Assembly: GCF_030272615.1 (NCBI RefSeq)
Contig: NC_081411.1
Coordinates: forward strand, 828,002,897 to 828,066,896
Origin: Cryptomeria japonica
Taxonomy: Eukaryota > Streptophyta > Pinopsida > Cupressales > Cupressaceae
DNA length: 64,000 nt
Reading direction: 5' to 3'
Shown piece by piece: positions 58,785 through 64,000 of the stretch. How positions within the stretch are numbered: the stretch's first letter is position 1; every line of letters begins with the position of its first letter. Position numbers and translations under genes: made by a program. Under the pieces are notes generated by a model that saw only the letters and a list, made by a program, of their open reading frames with translations, did not search any database and was not told the origin of the DNA.

Positions 58785-60184
58785 GTGCAAATCCCAGTCC
58801 AGGTAGCCCACGTACCGATGGCAGTCCAGCCTCCAAGAAATTTCGTCTCTTGGAATAGTGGGAGCCCTCTTATCCCACCTGCCCCTCCTGCTCAATGGGG
58901 TGCTATCCCTACCTTCACATTAAAAGCATTGCCAAAATTCACTGGAGATGATTCTAAAACCTCTAAGGAACATTTACAAGATGTAGCCGACATGTGCACT
59001 GTACGTAATGTGACACAACAAAATGTGGCATCAAGATTGCTTGTAGCCTTCTTTAAGGGAACAACCCAAGATTGGTACAGATCCCTTACGCCAAATTCAA
59101 TAGGAGATTGAGACCAACTGGGAGATCATTTCTTTGAACGATTTACCGAAAAGGTAGATAGATCTTCTCTGATGTAGCAACTGATAATGATAAAAAGGGC
59201 CCCCTAGGAGGCTATAACTAATTTCAATACAAGGTTCCATAAGACATGGTAGAGAATATGCATATTTGCTCGACCTCCTGTAGATATGGCCTTCATATTC
59301 TACCTAAATGCTTTCAACTTTGACATATCCGTTATGATTCAGTCATTGGGAGGTAACACTCTTCCGAATGCTTATGAGTTGGTGGTCTGAGCAGAAAACA
59401 ACCTAATTGATGCAGGGAAGCTTCCCCCGAGGCCACCCTACCGGTTTCTTTGGAGCTGACAAGCCAAATGCCCGAACCATCATCTCCGAGTACATTCGTC
59501 CTTCAATCCATGTATGTCTATACCAACATTCAACAAGCAAGCACTTCCGCTCCTTCTGCCCTAGCTACAAAGGTCAATGATATGAAAAAATTGCTTAGAA
59601 CCTTTTCAAATGAAATTATCAACCTTAAGAGGCAACAAGTGGCGCCTGCTCAACCCCCTTTTCAAAATTACCACAACGGAAGGCCTTCTTATGAGAAAAA
59701 CCAATATCAAGGTGGTACGAAAGCTAATCAGAGTCAGTCAAACAACCAGCTTGTGCTCGTGCCTACCCCTTTGCAAATTATACCTCCCAATCACAACAAA
59801 AAATTGGTTGTTGGCCAAAATAACTTAGTGGATGAAACCAATTCATGGTGCTTCCCTTGCAACTTGCAACAGAAAGTGGCTGAGCAAAGGAGCCAAGGAA
59901 TCAAATCTGATGCTGGCATATATGCTTCTCTGAGGGTGGATAACGCTACACTGATGACCCAAATGCAAAGCGTGTCCATGGAGCAAGAAGTTGAGATCGC
60001 TCCAGATCACGGTCTCTTTTCATGGATGGAAGAAGAGGAGACTGTTCTTGCAAATGATGCTTCCACATCATCTACCAAGATACCACAAGTGCAGTCCGAT
60101 TATAACCTATGCACCAAGTATCGATTTACAGGAGAGCCTATGATACAACAGCTGAAAGAAAGTATAGAGAAGTCCATGGAATAG
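58785..60184 (+). pseudogene. Ty3/gypsy gag relic
   Basis: The frame from 58785 shows the Retrotrans_gag layout: FTGDDSKTSKEHLQDV, then VASRLLVAFFKGTTQDWY, and after stops (59109, 59175 and others) ITNFNTRFHKTW. A frameshift near 59440 leads into 59450-60184, a Gln/Pro-rich linker followed by SWCFPCNLQ, probably a ruined zinc knuckle. Coding similarity fades after about 60480. No pol is present before the unrelated inverted-LTR fragment at 60548. Confidence 0.7.
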
Positions 60185-60547
60185 CCCATTGTGGTTTCCA
60201 GTTCTCAAAAGGCAAAAACAATTATACCCTACAAGGCTAAAGACTCAAAGGCCCTCGTTCCTACAATTCTTGACATAGTAGAACAATCGAAGAAAGCTTC
60301 GTGAATGTATCCCTATTGAATATCCTCGCCATTCCAAAATAGAAAAACCATTTGTAGGAGGCACTTGGTGAAATGGAAAATATTTCCACTGATCCAAAAA
60401 AAAATGAATCATGCACAAAGAGAAATTGATGCAGGAGTATACTCGGTCTATGAGCAATCTTGCATCAACCAAAATAATTTCCTTTCAATTTAGTTCTTGT
60501 TTAGTTCATTGTGCAGTTTTTTGTGTTCCTACTGGTAGGTGCTGGTA

Positions 60548-61110
60548 GTTGCTTGCTTTTCATTGCAGATCCTATTTTCTGTTTCCAGGCTAGTTCATGT
60601 GCTTAATTCCAGATTTTTAGTCCATTTGGATTCTTTTTTGGCTAGTAATCACTCCCGGCTTGACTGTTTCTGGGTTCCGGAACATTTTTTGAGCATACCG
60701 GTTGGTTTTCCTTCATTTCTTGAGTGGTTTCTTGGCGTGTGGATCTATTTGGGGTCTTGTTCAATATTCTTTGGCATGTGGCCGACCTTCCTATTGATCC
60801 ACACTTCTTGGGTGTTATTTTTCAGAGGAATTTCTTTCATTCTTAGGGCCGACCTAGTTACACATTTCATTTTTCCTGCATTGGTAAATGTAATATTTTG
60901 TGGTCGACCTGGATATGTTCCGGAGGGTATATATAGGTTATTATGTAATCATTTGTAGGATAAGGTAGTAGAGATCAGAATAAGGATTTAGATTCGTGAT
61001 TAGTGATCTGGTTGACTCTGAGAGTTCCATATGGATTGTATCTGGCTTGTAGCCTGCATGTAACCGGTTGACTATCGGATGTTCTATGATGACTGTATGA
61101 TGATAATCGG
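60548..61110 (+). repeat. LTR copy of a gypsy element, inverted relative to 62009-62570
   Basis: 563 bp that is the reverse complement of 62009-62570 with scattered differences. Landmarks are GTTGCTTGCTTTTCATTGCA, GTGTGGATCTATTTGGGGTC, CCGACCTAGTTACACATTTC, TATATATAGGTTATTATGT (a TATA box) and GACTGTATGATGATAATCGG. It stops abruptly at 61110 where it meets the truncated gag. Confidence 0.88.
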
Positions 61111-61677
61111 CGATTCCTTAGTATACTCTTTCATAGTCATGTTTCTTTGTTTTGGGTTCTACAACTTCTTGAACAATTCCAACTCATAGTCTCTCGGTAT
61201 GAACTTGGTCTTCAATCTTGCAACCATCTGTCTCCATCGACTGATCTTCATTTCACCATTCTCCTTTCTGTCTCTCTGCAATTCTTTCCACCATAAGGCA
61301 GCATGCCCTTTCAAATTAGTCTGTGCCAACTAGACTCTCTACGGGTCCTTGACATTCTCAAACTCAAAGTAATCCTCCAACTCTCTAATCCAATCAATCA
61401 GATCCTTCGGGTTCAGCATTCCAGAAAAGTTTGAAACCTCCACTTTATGAACTTTACTCGCTTGTGCCACTACTCTCAAGAATCTTTCCTCTCTTTTGTC
61501 TTCCGGCCCTTCAGCCTCTTCCGCCTCAAAATCTTCTCCAGCTTCTTCAATTTCATCCTCAGACTCTGGATTCCTCTGCAAACCAGCCAATGCATTTCAG
61601 ATTTCGTTCCTCATCTAATTCCTGGAATCCTCCACCATCTTCTCTACCCTTCGGTGGTTCTTCCTTCTAGGCGGCAT
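61111..61677 (-). pseudogene. Truncated Ty3/gypsy gag between inverted LTRs
   Basis: On the minus strand the ATG at 61675-61677 opens MPPRRKNHRRVEKM, a usual chromovirus-type gag start. After two stops follows an acidic segment (EEAGEDFEAEEAEGPED). Then comes the gag core VEVSNFSGMLNPKDLIDWI, ELEDYFEFENVKDP, LKGHAALWWKELQRDR, FIPRDYELELFKKL and MTMKEYTKES. The core is very close to the family consensus. It breaks off at 61111, where the other LTR copy starts in the opposite direction. At least four in-frame stops are present. Confidence 0.88.
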
Positions 61678-61868
61678 CCCCTCTTCTGCCCTAGTGAACT
61701 ACCTCAACTCGGCGATTTGATTAGCAATTTCAATTGCCTCTCACTTCACGATCTATTGAACACACACGCAACCTGCCTCTGATCGACGGTCTGTTCACCC
61801 AAAGGAATGTCTCAAGGTTCGCAAACAACTCTTCCACCAACCAGTTCATAACCATCTCTGATACCAAT

Positions 61869-62570
61869 TGATGCAGCCATAACTGGTGAATCATCAAAAG
61901 AGAACTGACTAGATTATGCAACAAGAGTAACATAATGAAAGCAACAATGAAACATAGAAAGATTACAGAAACAAATCATATTATTGTCTTAGAACCTCTG
62001 GAAACCAACCGGTTATCATCATACAGTCATCATAGAACATTCGGTAGTCAAGCGATTACATGCAGGCTACAAGCCAGATACAATCCATCCAGAACTCTTA
62101 GAGCCAACTTGATCTCTAATCACGAATCTAAATCCTTATTCTAATCTCCACTACCTTCTCCTACAAATGATTACATAATACCCTATATATACACTTCATA
62201 ACATATCTGGTCGACCACAAAAGATTAGATTTACCAATGCAGGAAAAATGAAACGTGTAACTAGGTCGGCCCTAAGAATGAAAGAAATTCCTTTGGAAAA
62301 TAACATCCAAGAAGTGTGGATCAACAGAAAGTTTGGCCACACACCAAAGAATATCAGAAAAGACCCCAAATAGATCCACACGCCAAGAAACCACTCTGGA
62401 AATGAAGGAAAACCAATCGGTAAGCTCAAGAATTGTCTCAGAACCCAGAAATAGTCAAACTAGGGGTGATAACTAGCCAAAAAAGAATCCAAATGGACTG
62501 AAAATATGGAATTAAGCACATGAACCAGCCTGGAAACCAAAAATAGGATCTGCAATGAAAATCAAGCAAC
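61869..62570 (-). repeat. 5' LTR of the gypsy fragment
   Basis: On the minus strand the LTR ends GGCTGCATCA and is followed at 61868 by ATTGGTATCAGAGATGG, an initiator-Met primer-binding site. Its upstream end is cut by the insertion of the element at 62571. Visible length is 702 bp. 62009-62570 is shared with the inverted copy at 60548-61110. Confidence 0.88.
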
Positions 62571-63373
62571 TGTTGGCAAATGCACACTCCAATGAGACAT
62601 TGTAGGTGATTGAAGGTTTTGTCATTGATGGCAACCTTACAATCCTATGACACCAGCAAGGCAATCCACTGACACTAGCAAGATCAGACTTTACACTAGC
62701 ACACAGACCATCGGCACCAACAGTGAAAGGAAGCATACTGGCACAGAGGCCGACAGGAATTTTGTTTGTAAATTATTTTGTTAATTATTGTAAAATCATT
62801 GTAAGCCGACTTGGCAAGTTGTAAAATGACTCATATATATATAAGAGTTCATTATAGAGGAAGAAATAGAATGTAATGAGGAAAAATAAGGCAGACCTAT
62901 TATGCGAAATATAGGTTAAAGGTTTATGTATGAAGCAAAGCTATAAACCGGTACTGGATCTGGCATAATAGATGCTATTTTGAAGCAGTACAAGACATTG
63001 GATTTATATAATCCATTTTGTAAGTCAGTGAGACTTCCCATTTTTGTAATTGAGCAGTGAGCTCTAGGCACTTGGCCTTCCTACATGTGCAAGCCCCTCT
63101 TGTAGCAGTAATATTCTCTTATTGGCTAGTAAGTGAATATTGTGGGTCACAAATCCCATCGAGGTTTTTCCCACACCGGGTTTCCTCGTTAAACTACTGT
63201 GTTATGGTGTGTTTTTCATGTGGTTGTTGTTATCTCTATTTATTGCATTACTTTCTGTTTACCGGTATATAGTATTAATATGTTCTACATGTTTTAAGTT
63301 AAGAAAATCATTAAACCAGTCAGATACTGATTCACCCCCCCCCCCCCTCTCAATATCTGTGGGAATCCTAACA
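62571..63373 (+). repeat. 5' LTR of copia E
   Basis: TGTTGGCAAATGCACACTCC to GGGAATCCTAACA. TATATATATAAGAG at 62834 is a likely TATA box. The tract of 12 C at about 63337 is followed by TCTCAATATCTG. Confidence 0.85.
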
Positions 63374-63374
63374 A

Positions 63375-63391
63375 TTGGTATCAGAGCTTGG
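63375..63391 (+). other. Primer-binding site of copia E
   Basis: TTGGTATCAGAGCTTGG, the canonical plant initiator-Met tRNA site, the only undamaged one in the window. Confidence 0.92.
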
Positions 63392-63444
63392 TCCTCTATT
63401 TTCAGAAGCCTAATATCTTGAGGAAGATCTTGACACCGGTAGAG

Positions 63445-64000
63445 ATGGAAAACTTGATGAAGCAATTAGAAGCAGCTCTCTTAGACTATGATGCAGAAAA
63501 ATTGAAAAATATCAAACTTGAAGATGATCTAAAGGCTGCACAAGATATTATTCAAGCACTTCAAGAAAATCTTACCATTACAAGAAACAAGAGAAGAGAA
63601 CTTTGTGAAAAAATGCAAAATGAGAATGATGAAAAGGAAACTCTTAGTGATCTAATGAATAAGATGAAACAAGAAAACATGACAACAAAGAATGAGATGC
63701 AGGATATGACTATGAGATTTTGTAAAGAAATTGAAGATAGAAAGAAGAATGAAGAAGACTTGACTAGAAGACTGAATGATGTTGCAAATGAAAACACAAG
63801 ACTTAGTTATGAAAATGATATGTTGAAGACAGATCTGATGCATGCACAAAATGACTCAAATGAACTCATGAGACAAAAAGGTATCTTGGAAGGAGAACTG
63901 GCTGCTGCAAATCAACATAAAGAAAAATTCAAGAAAAGCTCAGAAGAACTTGGTGACTTGTTGAAGAATCAGAAACCTAATGGTGACACTAATGGTCTTG
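63445..64000 (+). CDS. Copia E first coding region, long coiled coil (partial)
   Basis: From the ATG at 63445 the frame is open for 185 codons to the window edge. The product begins MENLMKQLEAALLDYD and is an almost continuous coiled coil with heptad spacing of Leu, Met and Ile (KLKNIKLEDDLKAAQ; NENTRLSYENDMLKTDL; GELAAANQHKEKFKK). No gag core, zinc knuckle or signal peptide is seen yet. A long coiled coil directly after the PBS is unusual for copia gag, where the first residues usually lead into the W-K-core. It may be an extra N-terminal domain or a separate first frame. It has no internal stop, unlike every other retroelement frame here. Confidence 0.75.
   Translation, partial: MENLMKQLEAALLDYDAEKLKNIKLEDDLKAAQDIIQALQENLTITRNKRRELCEKMQNENDEKETLSDLMNKMKQENMTTKNEMQDMTMRFCKEIEDRKKNEEDLTRRLNDVANENTRLSYENDMLKTDLMHAQNDSNELMRQKGILEGELAAANQHKEKFKKSSEELGDLLKNQKPNGDTNGL

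Larger units (their letters stand above)
62571..64000 (+). mobile_element. Copia-like LTR retrotransposon, left end, running off the window (copia E)
   Basis: An 803-bp LTR (62571-63373) is followed by a perfect primer-binding site and an open coding frame that reaches the window edge without a stop. It was inserted into the start of the gypsy LTR. The LTR style (TGTTGGCAAATG start, C-rich tract, TAACA end) matches the other copia elements. Confidence 0.85.

Noticed and set aside
1-64000. tRNA, rRNA or other structured RNA genes
   Set aside because: No cloverleaf with an A-box and B-box pair or rRNA-like segment was noticed; sequences resembling tRNA-Met are primer-binding sites next to LTRs.

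Overview
This window looks like plant nuclear DNA from a large, repeat-dominated genome, probably a gymnosperm (that guess rests on the style of the retroelements, not on a diagnostic gene). There are no operons, ribosome-binding sites or bacterial genes. Only one short cellular gene is convincing: a heavy-metal-associated (HMA) metal-binding protein exon at 27403-27603. Almost everything else is mobile DNA at different stages of decay, nested several layers deep.

Region 1 (1-15440) is dominated by a family of inverted-repeat DNA elements. A 1.7 kb element (1286-3023) has GGGCTA...TATTCTGG termini. To its right lies a foldback-like structure of about 10.8 kb (3024-13800). Its arms are inverted arrays of a roughly 409-bp unit, which itself contains roughly 30-bp subrepeats. 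Its core carries two converging genes I cannot assign to a family: a 971-codon plus-strand frame broken by eight stops but no frameshift (6219-9131), and a 237-residue minus-strand frame with an AT-hook-like motif (10273-10986). A 620-bp element (14818-15437) ends in the same TIR sequence. A GC-rich subterminal module recurs about eight times and ties the elements together. This is the best candidate for an undescribed system.

Region 2 (15600-35300, continuing at 48016-50810) holds three decayed copies of one gene neighbourhood, that of the HMA gene. Copy 1 (15640-16450) keeps promoter and leader but lacks the HMA exon. Copy 2 (26500-28710) has it. Copy 3 survives as upstream fragments (48840-49210, 50730-50810). 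A Ty1/copia element (16751-23714, TSD GAATG) sits between copies 1 and 2. Ty3/gypsy integrase tails (24700-24960, 29221-30175, 32158-33095) and local tandem repeats fill the rest.

Region 3 (35295-48015) is a minus-strand copia-type element that has LTRs, PBS and polypurine tract but codes only for gag and protease. A full-length plus-strand copia element (38251-45783, TSD AACTT) is inserted in its gag. The younger element's gag-pol is one uninterrupted frame except for eight stops, all at codons consistent with glutamine.

Region 4 (48000-64000) contains AT-rich noncoding DNA, a minus-strand copia pol fragment with its 3' LTR (52858-56450), a Ty3/gypsy gag relic (58700-60480), a gypsy fragment flanked by LTR copies in inverted orientation (60548-62570), and the start of a copia-like element with an intact open gag-region frame running off the right edge (62571-64000).
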